The notes below the pieces were generated by a model. The model had not been told where the DNA came from. It saw only the letters and a program-made list of their open reading frames with translations, and did no database searches. DNA of 64,000 bases from Oscheius onirici. Its lineage: Eukaryota > Nematoda > Chromadorea > Rhabditida > Rhabditidae. The stretch spans positions 9,734,001 to 9,798,000 of the forward strand of contig OW051472.1 in assembly GCA_932521025.1 (NCBI GenBank), written 5' to 3'. A program made the position numbers and the translations under genes. Shown here piece by piece: positions 32,701 to 43,796 of the stretch. The stretch's first letter is position 1, and every line of letters begins with the position of its first letter.

Positions 32701-35110
32701 CGTCTCAAGAGAAAAAATTTGCTTCAAAACGGATGTTCTGCCTGATTTTCTTCGTTCCTTCGTGCTCATGACCGAAAGCGAATTTTTGAGCATCTTTTAG
32801 TCTGCTTGACCGAGGAGTTTTCTTCCTGAGTCAGTCTCCGTCAACAGCGTCCATAGTCTTCGCCGGTTCCCAGCATCTCTCATACGGATTAGCGATAAAA
32901 CATTTAATGTTTTCTTCTTGGGACGGTCAAATTTCTTCGTGGGACGGTCAATTTATTTTTCTTCTCTTGAGACGGTCAAATATCACTTGAGACGGCTAAA
33001 GTGAAAAAGAGCCAAAACAATAAACCCTTATATCAAAAATAATATTTTTAGAAACGCGTCTTCCTCTGTCCTCAGCCAATCCTTCGACGTCCACAGCTGT
33101 ACCAAAAAAGACGGAAACACGAGTTCTTCCTGAGAAGAAAGCGGAGGTTTTGTTTCTTCTCTGCCGCTTTCAATAAATGCTAATTTTCAGCCTGCCTCTG
33201 CTCTGAAGAAGACTTCAATGACGACGTCCGCAATTATGGATAGCTCTTCGACTACTTTGGAAACGCTGAGGAAGACCTTCCTTGAACATTTGGGCTTGTC
33301 ATTGCCAGCCACGAAAGAGTCCATCTCTGGGCAGTTGTCCGACGGTGTTCATCTCTGCAATTTAATGAATGCTCTGAGGCCGAAGACGATACCAGTAGTG
33401 CAGACGGCAGAAACCATGGTTAGTAATAGAGACAGGAAGTATTTCGGCTCAGCGGTCCTTTGGAGGAATTCTACTGTCTCACAATAACAGTTATAGCCCG
33501 CCTTATAACAGTTCACATCAGGGTTGGGCGAAAGTTCGTTTTGACAGAATACGAACAATTCATGTTCAAGGACGAACATGGAACCGGCGAATGTTCGTGT
33601 TCGCTTGACGAACAAAAAAAGTGAAAATGTTCGCTGTTCGGGGCTCGAACGAGTACAAAAGGGCACGGACACAAACATTTTATCCAGAGGTAATGGCAAT
33701 ACCCGTAGACTGTCCGAGTCAAAGGCATTAACATTTTTCTTAGCCCCGCGAACATTTTCGTTCGCGAACGATCATTGGGACGGCGAACAGCTCGTGTTCG
33801 GTTCACAGGCGAAAAAAAAAGTGCGCTATTCGGTTCGTGTTCAGTTCAGCCCAAAAGTTAGAGAATGTTCGGTTCGTGTTCGCCGAAATTTTCAATGTTC
33901 GCCCAACCGTGGTTCACACCCTCAATGACCTCTCTCCACGAGGTTCCCGGTCCAAATTCGTCCAGAGGCAGTCCGGACTGCGTCAGCCATTATCTTGCAA
34001 TTAGATGTTTTGAAATATTAAAGGACGGAACGCGCTCTCTCCATTGGCCAAAAACGAGTCGATGATGTTCTGAGGAGATCAAATTTGACCTCGGAATCGG
34101 TCAAAACAGCAAAAATTGTTTCAATCACCTTTTTCCAGACTCTTTCTCCCATGAAGGCAAAACGGAACGTGGACAGCTTCATCTCTGCTTGTAAGAAGGC
34201 CGGTGTTTCTGAGGTGCGTTGCATGTTGCTTTCATTTCATATTTATCTTTCTTCATTTTCCTAAGTTCTTGAGAAAATGAATGCTCTCGTAGTAGTGTTG
34301 TGCCGGCGGCCTGTTTTGTCTCTTATTTCGTCCAATCTTCAAAAGACTTTCAGAGCTGCCGCTGCAGACACTATGAGCGAGCATTTGGCGCTTTTCTACT
34401 AGTCATCTTTGTTAGTGCTGCAACCACATTGTGGCTTCTTAGAATCTAGAGAGGGTACGCATCAATACTCTTTTCTGTCCCAATTACCGTGTCTATCCGC
34501 GTTGAATGATAACTCTTAGAAACGTCGAAGTTTGAAATATTAACCACTTTTAACTATTCGGTATAGCGCATGCCAAACATTCATCTTACGTACTTTTTTG
34601 ACGCGATATTGCGTACGCGCGGGCAAGCCAATTTTTTCGAATTTGTACTGCATTTTTGGTTTTGCGTAACGAGAAGTACACAAGATGAAGATTTGGTAAA
34701 AGTTATACATGCGAACGCAAAAAGAATGAAGCTTGACATAGATGTCGTATTTTGATCAAAGCGTTTCGAAAACTGGACCATGGAAAAATTTAAAGCTTGA
34801 AAATTGGTTGATTGAAGAGTGAAGGTGATTTCTACTGCGCTGAAAAGCACAGTATACACTTAATTTTGGCTCATAGGTTTTGGTTGACCAGAACGCCTCT
34901 GTTTTTGTCTAACTTTGGTCAGAATTTGCGAGGAACCACGAAATGCGGAACTTTTCTGCAAAAATAACATATTTTCAGATCTCGTTGTGTTCGTCGGCCG
35001 ACATCTTAGCCAAGAGAAATTTACCTTCTCTAATCAAGACCATCTCCGCCCTGAACAAGCTCTCAATACCGAGCAGAAAATCTGTGGAGCGTCTGGTTAC
35101 TCCCGTCTAA
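26757..35110 (+). CDS. LRCH: LRCH protein: leucine-rich repeats plus calponin-homology domain
   Basis: Twelve exons join in phase to about 714 residues: 26757-26891, 28550-28685, 29643-29787, 30146-30275, 30317-30571, 31154-31405, 31927-32370, 32419-32536, 33052-33146, 33191-33418, 34139-34213, 34979-35110. After a basic start, a segment with SGVLSLAGRKLKTFP opens a block of leucine-rich repeats (about 60-235; LSNNRLSVVP, LSSNQFTQLP) that ends in HDNPLQSPP and GREHIFKW, as in vertebrate LRCH1-4. A Ser/Thr/Lys-rich low-complexity linker follows. The last 125 residues form one CH domain (QLSDGVHLCNLMNALRP, AKRNVDSFISACKKAGV). LRCH proteins act at the cortical cytoskeleton and bind regulators such as DOCK family members; the latter is family knowledge. 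Exon 7 could instead end at 32379 with a GC donor. Its introns hold at least five mobile elements. AATAAA at 35375. Confidence 0.93.
28958..29171. mobile_element. 214-bp foldback MITE with TA flanks in LRCH intron 2
   Basis: The ends TGGTTTGTTCAAAAAGTC / GACTTTTTAAACAAACCA are flanked by TA. Arms of about 75 bp include TTCTGTTCGAGACC and its complement. The ends match those of the elements at 8151-8380 and 17489-18285. Confidence 0.85.
30671..31031. mobile_element. About 360-bp MITE, nested-palindrome family, in LRCH intron 5
   Basis: Ends ACTGCAGTAGGCGCC / GGTGCCTACTGCAGT. Inner inverted pair TTGAGTTCAGCGTGTAAAAC / GTTTTACACGTTGAATTCAA, the same core as in the copies at 17817, 20038 and 61071. 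Confidence 0.8.
32593..33013. mobile_element. 421-bp hAT-like element, GGGACGGTC family, in LRCH intron 8
   Basis: Ends GGCTCTTTTTCAC / GTGAAAAAGAGCC are flanked by the exact 8-mer AAAACAAT (32585-32592 and 33014-33021). The left end carries tandem TTGACCGTCCCAAGAAAAA-type units and the right end the complementary units, so the element can fold as a long hairpin with repeated subterminal motifs. Confidence 0.88.
33519..33911. mobile_element. 393-bp hAT-like element, GTTCG family, in LRCH intron 10
   Basis: Ends CAGGGTTGGGCG / CGCCCAACCGTG are flanked by 8-mers GTTCACAT and GTTCACAC (33511-33518, 33912-33919), one mismatch apart. Both arms are saturated with GTTCG/CGAAC words. It has inserted into a copy of the GTTCACATCCTCAATGACC repeat, whose remainder continues to about 33965. 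Confidence 0.85.
34575..34715. repeat. Inverted-repeat element, first of two copies (LRCH intron 11)
   Basis: TTCATCTTACGTACTTTTT on the left faces AAGTACACAAGATGAAGATT on the right around an AT-rich centre with GTACGCGCGGGC. The same ends occur at 58715-58845. Confidence 0.6.
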
Positions 35111-35374
35111 ATCCTTTCTCTTCTGATCTCGACGTGTATTCTAGGCGTACAGCTTTTCGCGCTCATCCATACCTTTTCCGGTGCTCTCCCTCTACTCAAC
35201 GGTCCCTATTTTTATAATTAATTCCTGGGTTAATCCTGCCTTGATCGAAGATCCTAATAGTTTACGGTCAATCTTTTTTAGAGAACGTACTTCTATGTAA
35301 CGATGAACTGTACAAAGACTTTGCTCATTCTGTCTCTAATTATATCAAGCTTTACAAGTTTTTTCTTCTTGTCA

Positions 35375-35408
35375 AATAAAAGTCTCTCTTTCTTGATATA
35401 ACCTTTAT
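35375..35408. terminator. Facing polyadenylation signals of LRCH and carbonic anhydrase
   Basis: AATAAA on the plus strand (35375-35380) follows LRCH, and AATAAA on the minus strand (35403-35408) follows the carbonic anhydrase stop at 35434. The signals are about 25 bp apart, so the two transcripts probably meet or overlap at their 3' ends. Confidence 0.6.
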
Positions 35409-35433
35409 TAATAAAAGAAATCTGTCTATTGAG

Positions 35434-37452
35434 CTAAAACAGTGAGACCAAACTGAAAATGATGGAAGTGAGAGCAACAAAGATGGCAGAACTTGAGGGA
35501 CAGAGAGTCGAGCGATCAAATTGAGCTGGCCGGAAGAGGACGCGACGTCCGTTCAAAGGCTGCGTTGGTCTCCAGTTGTGACCCATGGGCTTCAAGTCGG
35601 TGGCTTGCAGCCGACGGAGGGCCGTCATCTGAAAGACCCTTTCTTTTAAAGCGAGTCGGTAGCAATTGCACCCGTGCGAGCAAGCTGGCGCGCAGCGAGC
35701 TCAAAAAAATGGCGGGAACCGCTATAAAGCTTGGCAAACGGGGGTCGTCATTGTTTTTTGCCGTTTTCCTCTGTTCGCATGATGTTTATCGTGAAACGAC
35801 GTTTTCGCTGTTTTTGGAATAAAAATATTTTGAAAAGCCGCACAAAAATACGGTGAAACAGCTCTCTCAATCTCTCCAAGTACCTGATGTCTGGTCATGG
35901 AAATAGGTTCAGCCAACAGAGTCCAGATGACCGATTCTGCACAACTGGGCGGAGTGGTCAAGCTTCCTTCGTACCGATAAAACGAGTCAGTGCTTTGAGG
36001 AAGCATCGGTCGAGTACGAAATCCGAACAGATTTGTACGGTTGTCTAGAAAGAACAAGTTTTTGAATATTTTGAACTTACTGGGTGCAATAACCTCTTCG
36101 ATAACTTTGTCCAGAGCAGCCATTGGAGAGGCATCATGCTCTATCAGGACGAAAATCCCAACTACAGCAAGTCCATCCGGCTTGGAGACTGCCTGAGCCA
36201 GGGTCAGGTCACTTCTCAAATGGACCAGGTGTATTTCGGCCGGATAGTGCAGTCCTCCGATTTTGTGCTCCGATCCGTGGTGATCGTGACTGGCCCAGTG
36301 GAGATGGAACTGGACCAGCTTGTACTTGTGCTTCAGGCCACCGCCTTGAATGTACGGCTGCTTCCCCTCCCATTTGTCGAAGCCAGAGGCAACAACTGAA
36401 AATTGCCCTTGTTTCTCTGACTCTACAGGGTGATTACGAATACACGCAGCTGCATCACAAATGCGTTCCTATATCCGTATAAACCGAGTAAACTATTCAT
36501 TGTTAGATGTTATTTTGAAGCCTATTTCATAGGTAATCCAGCCTTTCTAACAGATTTTCAATAGCGACTATCTGAAAAAAAAAGTATGAAACTGTTAGGT
36601 GCTGCAGCAGCGTAACATCCAATGGCGCGTTAACCAAAACACAAAAAAAGGCTCAATATAAGGTACTGTGTTGAATGTAAATAAAATTTGAGCAACAAAT
36701 TTAGGCGAAACGGAGTCATTTCCTTTTTTGTTGAATTGTTTTCTTCTGAGGAGGCATGGAGAGTACAAGGGATGGACTCAATGAAAGCTTCATGGAACTG
36801 GAAAAATAGGAAAATCTTTTTCATACTTTGAAACATGCAGGTTTTCTTAGATTGATAATTCAAGTTTGAAAATCAGGTCAAATTTGCTTTTTGCACTGAA
36901 ATTTACAGCTGGCGCCTGAACGGCGCACTTTGACAGACAGTATTTATCCCATACAGTTTTTAACAAATCAAACGCAACGGTGACGATCAATAGGATCTAG
37001 GGTCCTGAATGATATCCCACATTAATGCGCTCCAATCTTTGTAAATGGCTTTGACATCGAAAGTATCTGTATTCGTAATTATGCGTCACCCTGTAGTTCT
37101 TACTTACGTGTATGCCCGTTGTTCGAAACCTCAATTTTGCCGGGATGATCGTAATGGACAAAATGAAGGCGATGTAGCACCGCGTAGTCAACATCCTTCA
37201 TCCGGACATCAATCGGACTCTGTAAAAGCAGTCATTTCCTGATGGGATCAACTCATAGTCTGGACAAATTATAAAATTTAATCGGTTAGTATTTTATAGA
37301 CTGAATCATATGTCAGACTGTACCTGTGCAAGTCCCGACTGGCAGCTGCCTTTCCAGGAATCCGGGCCGTTGTGGTCCCTGTAGCCCCAGTCATCTTCAT
37401 TGCCAGCCGCTAATATCAATGGGATGGATGAGAAAAGGAGAAGCAGAAGCAT
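35434..37452 (-). CDS. Extracellular alpha-carbonic anhydrase, probably GPI- or tail-anchored
   Basis: Five exons (37324-37452, 37108-37219, 36081-36395, 35884-36044, 35434-35628) give 303 residues. It interconverts CO2 and bicarbonate. A signal peptide (1-16) precedes DDWGYRDHNGPDSW. The three zinc His lie in QFHLHW (about 111 and 113) and EIHLVH (136); the proton-shuttle His is in NNGHT (79). The substrate-pocket SLTTPP is at 213-218 and Trp226 is the conserved Trp after it. Cys37 and Cys220 fit the disulphide of secreted and CA-IV-like enzymes. After RPTQPLNGR the chain ends in about 20 hydrophobic residues following Pro-Ser-Ser-Ser, suiting a GPI signal or C-terminal membrane anchor. One intron is 36 nt. 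A TTTTTTTAG acceptor 15 nt before the ATG could be a spliced-leader site. All catalytic residues are present. Confidence 0.93.
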
Positions 37453-39385
37453 GCTGTAGGTCTTACCCTAAAAAAATGAAGAAAGTTTGTTTGGAAAGGG
37501 AATATGATTTGAACGGATGTATGTGGCTGAGCTTGATGCACTTTCCAGGAGACACACTTCGTAATAATTCATGTCGAGAGTCGTCTTCTATTCAGAGCTA
37601 TGAAGACGCAAAAACTGATTTTTAGAGAGGCGTAGTGAGCGTCCAAAAGTCAAACAACGGAACGACAGAAAAGGTACAAAAGAGGGAAGAGATCGTAAAG
37701 GTTGAGGTTATTGAGCTGAACAGGTTTCTCGACCAGATTATAAGATGCGGGGTGTGGCGTCCCTCTTTCCGTTTTGAATATCCCGTCCTTCTTGCCTGCT
37801 TCTTTGAACTGCCTAACGTAGAAAATGGACTTAATGATGCGTGTAACAGGTAAGATGGGTCATGTCGCGCAACGCTACTCGATCTCTGAGAAAGCGATTT
37901 TTCGTTGTCTATGAAAAAGGACAGCAATTGTATCTCAGGAGAGGGACACTTGTTCTCGTGAAGACAGCTGCGACAATCAGGCAATTTTTCGAGATGCGAC
38001 AAGTGTACAGATTTTGAAGAAAAAGATGAAGATGAGTAATGACGAGCAGGGCAAGAGTCCCCACGGAGGGCAACAAGAGCCCGACAAATTGACTCCAACT
38101 CGAGGGGATTTATCGCCAACAGGAGGGGACTGTTATGGGAAATATATCGTTGATTAGCTAGCAGAAAAGGATCCATCACGCTATTCAATTACGTCCAGAT
38201 CTAAATAATTAGAAACCCTCTGACAGTGTTTCTAATTTTTCTAAAAAAAAAAGTTCTAAAGTCTAAAAATTGGAAAACCTCCATTTCTTCGGCACTGTTT
38301 GAATAAAACAAAGTTGAAGTCTTTTCAAAAATGATTTATGGTTGTCAGCCAATCCCAAAAAAACTTATCAGAACCTGTCGTCACGACTTTGTGTCAAAAC
38401 TGCTGACAAGTGGCATCCGCGTAACTGAATTTTCTCGAGAGGATGGCAAGCCGTGATCTCTCTCGTAACTGACGATAAGTATGGAAGAGAGAGAGAAAAC
38501 GCTTTTTTTTCATAGTGGATAGAGAGATTTCGTTGTCGAGAGTGAACGACTCTTGAGAAAGACAGAAGGAGAGAGATGGTAAGCAAGCTGTCGCTCTCTC
38601 CGACTTCGATGCTCCCCGGCCGAGTTCGAGTATAATCAAACAGAACTGTGGCACAATGTGGACGAAACAGATCAGTACATGACAAGTGATATGAGAGGGG
38701 AAGAGGCGAGAAGAAGTCTCTGAGCAAGTCTCTCAGCGGAACATCCGTCAAAACAGGCGTCGCAATCACTCAAATGTTGCGCCAGAAAGATCTTTGCTTT
38801 GAGTGACTGAGGATTGAGAAGGCTCATAAAAAAATATCATTCTCAATGAAGAAGAATTGAAAAAATTTACTAACTTTTCCTGGAAAGCTGTTTCAGCTCT
38901 TTTTTTCCTTCTGCTATGTTTACTTTTCGCACACTCTCCGTTGTGCCTATGAAGAGAGGGATCTATGAGCAGATTGCAGACATCAAAACACTGCTTCCAA
39001 TTTTTCCCTCCTTTCGTCTCTCTAACTTCATGTAATTTCCGTGTGCATATCCTTCTCTGCTGATCTCCCTGTCCCTATTTTCATATGCTCCTGTTCTCCC
39101 TATCCCTGTTCTCCAGTTGTGATATCACCCCGTTGGAGCTAAAGTTATAGTAGGAATCCCCTTTCCCGTATTCCTGCACTCGTTTCTAGTCTGTCTGGAA
39201 ACTATCCCGTCAAAAATAATCAAAGTCCACGCACTTGCAAATTGACTTGTCTAAACTTGTTACACTAACTCCTTTCCCCCTAATTGTGCGCACAAAGCTC
39301 CCCCTCATTATTGCCAATTAGAGCTTCAGACACATACACAGACACATACACACACACACGGAGACTTGGCAGCATTTTTAAGTGG
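37453..39385. other. Intergenic, no supported gene
   Basis: Contains a 188-codon minus-strand open frame (37622-38188) and a shorter one (38368-38769), both rich in Ser/Leu/Arg with no domain and no splice partners; I treat them as chance. A CA-repeat microsatellite lies at 39330-39358. Confidence 0.45.
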
Positions 39386-39409
39386 ATTTATTCAGTTGAA
39401 CAAACAGTT

Positions 39410-41541
39410 CTAGTCTTTCTCAAAAGACTCACTCGGATTCTTGGCACTGACCTCCTCGCCCGGTTTCGTCTCTTTGAATCCTACAGCATCGTAGACATTC
39501 GGTCCCATGACCAACTCGCCGGCCTTTCGACGATCCGTGATCCGCTGCTCATAGCCTTCCCGGTCTTTTAGCATCTCTTCCAGAGACCATTGTTTCGTGG
39601 CCGACGGGTCATGGGGATTGCCAAAACCGTGACGGCGACGGGCCGCATTCAAACGGACCAAGTTGTCGATAAAGTGGCTGGGATAGATCTGGTCGTAGGC
39701 TATGGAAGCGTTAGGGAACATGGCTTCCAGTTGGGCATCTGTCCGCCGCCAAAAAATGATGAAGACGATGAGGGGAATGGCCAGGAGGGAGAGTAGCAGT
39801 ATAGAAGAGTCTGGAAAGGGGCGATGGACTGTTGTGGTTCAGTAGTCTCTCTGTCTTTTTCTTGTTGACTAACTCTTTTCGAAGTAGTTCATTTTCTCCA
39901 TCAGAACATATCAACAACTTCTTGATTCAGTTAAAACTGACTCTGTTATCACAGTTGTCGGTTCTGATTTTTGTTCCGGAACTAATGTTACTTAATGAAA
40001 CTCTTCTGGCCACAGTCTTAGATATAGAAGACTTCATTTTCTGGGAACAACCCTCAGATTGATGTTTCCAGACTACTGTAGAGACTACAGAGACTTCCAG
40101 GCTAGAGACTATTCAACCAAAACCTACAGTCCAAGTTTTGTCTCTGTATCAGTATTGAGTTTTCTCTCATTTCCACTACTGTTTCAACTTCCCCAAACCA
40201 GTTGACTCACATGTAATAATCTTCTGGTTGTCCCACGTCGTCAGCCACTTCTTTGCTTGCTCCCAACTCTTATCTTCCTCCTCCTTTTTCGGCTTCTTCA
40301 ATTTCCCATCCACTAGAACAAGGTGCGATCGAAATTTTCTCCTCAGCTCCGGACCAATATCTTCGCTCACATTGTAGTAGTCATTGCCGCCGATCCTGAT
40401 CAAAAGTCTGGCCGTGCTAGATGGTACAATTTTCTTGAGACTCGGCAAATGGATCTTCTCCAGGTTCGGATTGCCCTCAATTTCTAGAACGGGTCTTGTG
40501 CCAGTACAGAGTGAGCAATTGATCAATTTCAGTCGGGCCAGAGAGTCGAAAGTCGCGAAACTGTTTCCTTTGATCAGAACCCGACCGTGGATCGACTTGA
40601 CAAAGTCCAGATACCGTATTCTCTTGTTCAGTCCCGTGAGAGTCAGGTCGCCTCGGAGGATCCGACAACGCCGGTCCTTTTTTTTCATGACGTATTTAGT
40701 CGTACAGACTGTCCTCCGACAACCAGATCCTCCATTCTGTCGGAACAGGATTTTTCCAAAACGTCTCGATAACTTCCAGTCCTTGTCCAGACTCTGACAG
40801 AGCCGAGGATTCTTCTCGATCAAGTGACCAGTGGGACAGTCGCGTCGGGAATGTCTCAGTCCTTGAAGCCAGTCAAGATTGGTCAGATTTGTACTGGAAA
40901 TGTTCAGACAGCCGACGAGGGTCATCTCAAGACGGTAGTTGAGTGGGGGTTGACGGAAGGCCAGCCTGAACTGTCCATAGAAACGGTGGCAGTCGGTCAG
41001 CATGGCCCGGGAGGTGATTGAGACGTTGGAGAGATGGCGACAGTCTGAAAGAAATAGTCACTGTCACTGTTACTGTCACTCACCATTTCCTATTCTAATC
41101 AGCACCTTTCCAGGCGACAGATCTCGTACCATTTCTTCAAGTCTCGTCTCCTCGTTCAAAAACGTTTTGTTGCTCACGATGATCATCGGTAGTCGGCCAT
41201 CGGAACAGTTATACTTTCTACTGAAGAGTCTCGCGTCCAGATCCAGAAAGGCCAGATTCTCCAGTCGGCTGTTCTCAATCCTCAAGCAACCGCTAATCTC
41301 CTTAATTCTTCTTTGTCCTGACCAACTTGTATCGGTGTTCTGTCCAATGGTCAAATCTCCGCTGACGGTCCGACAGTTTTCAATCTGCTTCAAAGTCTTC
41401 AAAGGTCCAGAAAATTGGCAAAAGGATTGCACGTCGAGAATCAAGACGAACAGGGTAGATATCCTGGAAAATATACTAGAGTAAAAAAACCATGAAGGAC
41501 AAATATAGAGAGACAGCGAGAGCGTACCAAAACAGCGACAT
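39410..41541 (-). CDS. irld: Receptor L-domain (irld-type) single-pass membrane protein
   Basis: Four exons (41528-41541, 41084-41463, 40211-41044, 39410-39810) join in phase to 542 residues. The 14-nt first exon encodes Met-Ser-Leu-Phe and completes a signal peptide ending near Ser-Phe-Cys. Two cysteine-bearing leucine-rich L-domain-like blocks follow (about 22-150 and 285-380): NCRTVSGDLTIG, ISGCLRIENSRLENLAFL, CRILRGDLTLTGL and NPNLEKIHLPSLKKI. These are typical of the insulin/EGF receptor L domain (PF01030) expanded in nematodes. A transmembrane helix at about 413-430 (ILLLSLLAIPLIVFIIF) is followed by WRR and a 110-residue cytoplasmic tail without kinase motifs. It probably binds an extracellular ligand or partner receptor without signalling enzymatically. 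The minus strand has AATAAA at 39387-39392. Confidence 0.85.
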
Positions 41542-42124
41542 CTTGGAAGTTGAATTACCCAAAATGCTCTGGAACAAAGCGAGAAAACTTTTCCCCTAAT
41601 GGCGTAAAACAATTATAGTTGCTCTTTTGAAAAGAAACTCCAAACTTTGAACAAAGAGTTGTTATTAAAACTCAAAACAACTTTCAAAAAACAAAACTTT
41701 GGCAAAAACAAAACTCAAAAACTACAGTTCCCCAACGACGGCTTCGCCAGAAGGTTCTTCAAGAAAGTTAGTCTTCAGTAGTTCTACCAAAAGGGAAACA
41801 ATGACAGTAACAGTAACAGTAGACAGTAGTTCAACTTCCAGAGAGAGATAGCCAACGCGATCGTACAACTGGACGTCGGAGTGGTAGTCGACAGATGGAT
41901 GATCGAGAAGATTCTTCTTAATTCTTCTTAATACTACAAAAAGTAGAAAGCTATAAAGTTGAGCGAAAGGGACAAGTTTTTATGCCAAAACTAGAATAAT
42001 CCAACCATACGTTGCGTTGAAAATCTGTCAGATGGAGTGTTAGGGCAATACTTATTGTTGTGATGGATGATAGAAATGTGAGGAGAACGAGGAAAAGAAT
42101 AGTTTTCCTCACTTTTTTCTTTCA
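41542..42124. other. Short intergenic region
   Basis: No gene seen; a short ACAGTAACAGTAACAGT microsatellite lies near 41804-41821. Confidence 0.5.
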
Positions 42125-42765
42125 CTAACTTTCACTCTTTTTCCGCATAACCACAATGACGACGGCATAAACGATAATGGTTAGAAGATACACGACAAAT
42201 ACGATTTTATCGTGAGGTTCGGTGATAGGCGTGAAAAGCGGCAGATAGGGAACATCCGACAAAACTAGAGAAACGTATGAGACAGAATTAAAGTTATTTT
42301 TTGTTAGTGTTCAAGAATCCTGAAATAACCGCCAGTGTGCCGAGCGTAAAAGAGAGGAAAGTTAGACGAAGGAGGAACCAGCGCGGGAGTTTATGGTAGT
42401 TTGTACATCTGAATTGGACTGGTATCATTGTGAGCAGTGCTCGGAGTAACCTGACGGGAGAGGCAACAGCTACCAGTCGGTCAACGGCTACTACCAACAT
42501 AAAAGGAGAACACGCCGCAAAGCCGGCTATGGCTACAGCATTAATGTAGAAGCAAGTTTCTTGAGTAAGAAGAACAGAAAATTGAGCATTCTCTTTGCCT
42601 TAAATCAGATTCACTTCCCGTAAATTGTAATAAAGATATGCCCAGTCCCTGAAGCTGCATTAGATCGATGAAACGGCAGAATCCGAAGAAGAGCCCGATA
42701 GGGACAAATTCTGATGGAATGGAGAACATTGAGGAAGTTGCGAGACGAAACTACTCGGTTGGAGA
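42125..42765 (-). pseudogene. Degenerate srsx-like chemoreceptor/GPCR fragments
   Basis: In order on the minus strand: a TM2-like SRNFLNVLHSI that needs a one-base frame change to continue as FVPIGLFFGFCRFIDLMQLQ; a 50-55 nt intron; then KTCFYINAVAIAGF ... VVAVDRLVAVASPVR, a clear TM3 with a DRL motif as in nematode srsx receptors; a TM4-like piece (LLRLTFLSFTLGTLAVISGF) that runs into a stop; and a TM5-like piece (IVFVVYLLTIIVYAVVIVVM) lacking a matching splice phase. TM1, TM6 and TM7 are absent. The frame break and missing parts argue for a pseudogene, although unseen exons or a sequence error are possible. Confidence 0.55.
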
Positions 42766-43671
42766 GAGAAAATTTATTTTTTCATTATTCGTCATGGGAG
42801 AACAAAAATTGTACGAACAGAGCTACAGACGGCAGGTAGCTGTTCACATGACCCATCCGGGCAATTTGATTCAACTCGGAATGGAACCAGCAGTCGTCTT
42901 CCAGCTAAGATGTTTCAAACAGCCTGACAGACTTCTCAAATTGGGTGGATCTCTTCCTGAATTACAGATATATAAATTTAACTGAAAGAAGAAACCATCG
43001 TCAAGGGGGTTATTTCAAAAAACGGACGTGGTAGCTGGATTCCTCTCAAAATTTTGCTAAAACAATTACCCTCAGATTCCCATATTAACAGTGCCCGGGG
43101 GTTCGAAATACACTCCAGGTGACCCTAGCGTTTTAATTAGAGAGGATTCCTAACATAAAGTTTACGTCACAGTTGCTCACAAACTCGTATGACCGGAAAG
43201 CAACATATTTCTGATCAAATTTTTTTCAAAGTATTCCTAAACTTCAAATTGCCCTATTGGATTTAAAAAAAAAACGCTGCCAGAAAAATATTTAGTTACT
43301 CCTCAAAATGCTGGATTTACCGTAATCAGTCACGGACTGGGCTAAGATTAATTGGCTCACACATCTCTAATTGACTTTTTCATGCTCAAACTAGACTCGG
43401 GGAGGGATATTCTCGGAAGATTACTCACCAAAGGAATACCCGCAATCCTGTCCGCAATCGCAATTTTGCCATTTTCTCAAAGGTTGGCTTTTCTGTCGGT
43501 TTTGACTGTAGATATTCAGATGCATTCTCGTGCATTTAGCCGCACGTTTCGTCTTTCAAAATATGTTCACGGGCTACTGCACAAGAATTTAACCAAATTT
43601 AGCATCCGAATCAGGAAGCGGAGACTTGTAGACAGACAAAGGGTATATTTTTCTCTCAAGGTATTTTGATG

Positions 43672-43796
43672 CCTCGACTCGAGTCGAGCTCGATTTGAGC
43701 CACAAGTCGGCTCGACTCGACTCGACCCGGGTCGGCTCCAGAACTCGATTCGAATCGGCTCGTGTCTCGACATTTCGACTCGACGTCCTACTATAA
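43672..43796. repeat. GAGTC/GACTC-rich block
   Basis: Dense degenerate CGACTC / GAGTCG words, like the subterminal parts of the element at 16404-16682. No target duplication found. Confidence 0.55.

Noticed and set aside
33578-33928. Val/Arg/Ser-rich open frames
   Set aside because: They lie inside the GTTCG-word hAT-like element in an LRCH intron.
37622-38188. 188-codon minus-strand open frame
   Set aside because: No domain, no splice partners and Ser/Leu/Arg-biased composition; more likely chance in pyrimidine-rich DNA, although not excluded.
39410-39721. A separate 103-residue gene starting at the Met-Phe-Pro-Asn
   Set aside because: The frame continues upstream through a transmembrane helix to an acceptor at 39810 that joins in exact phase with the L-domain exon ending at 40211, so it is the receptor's cytoplasmic tail.
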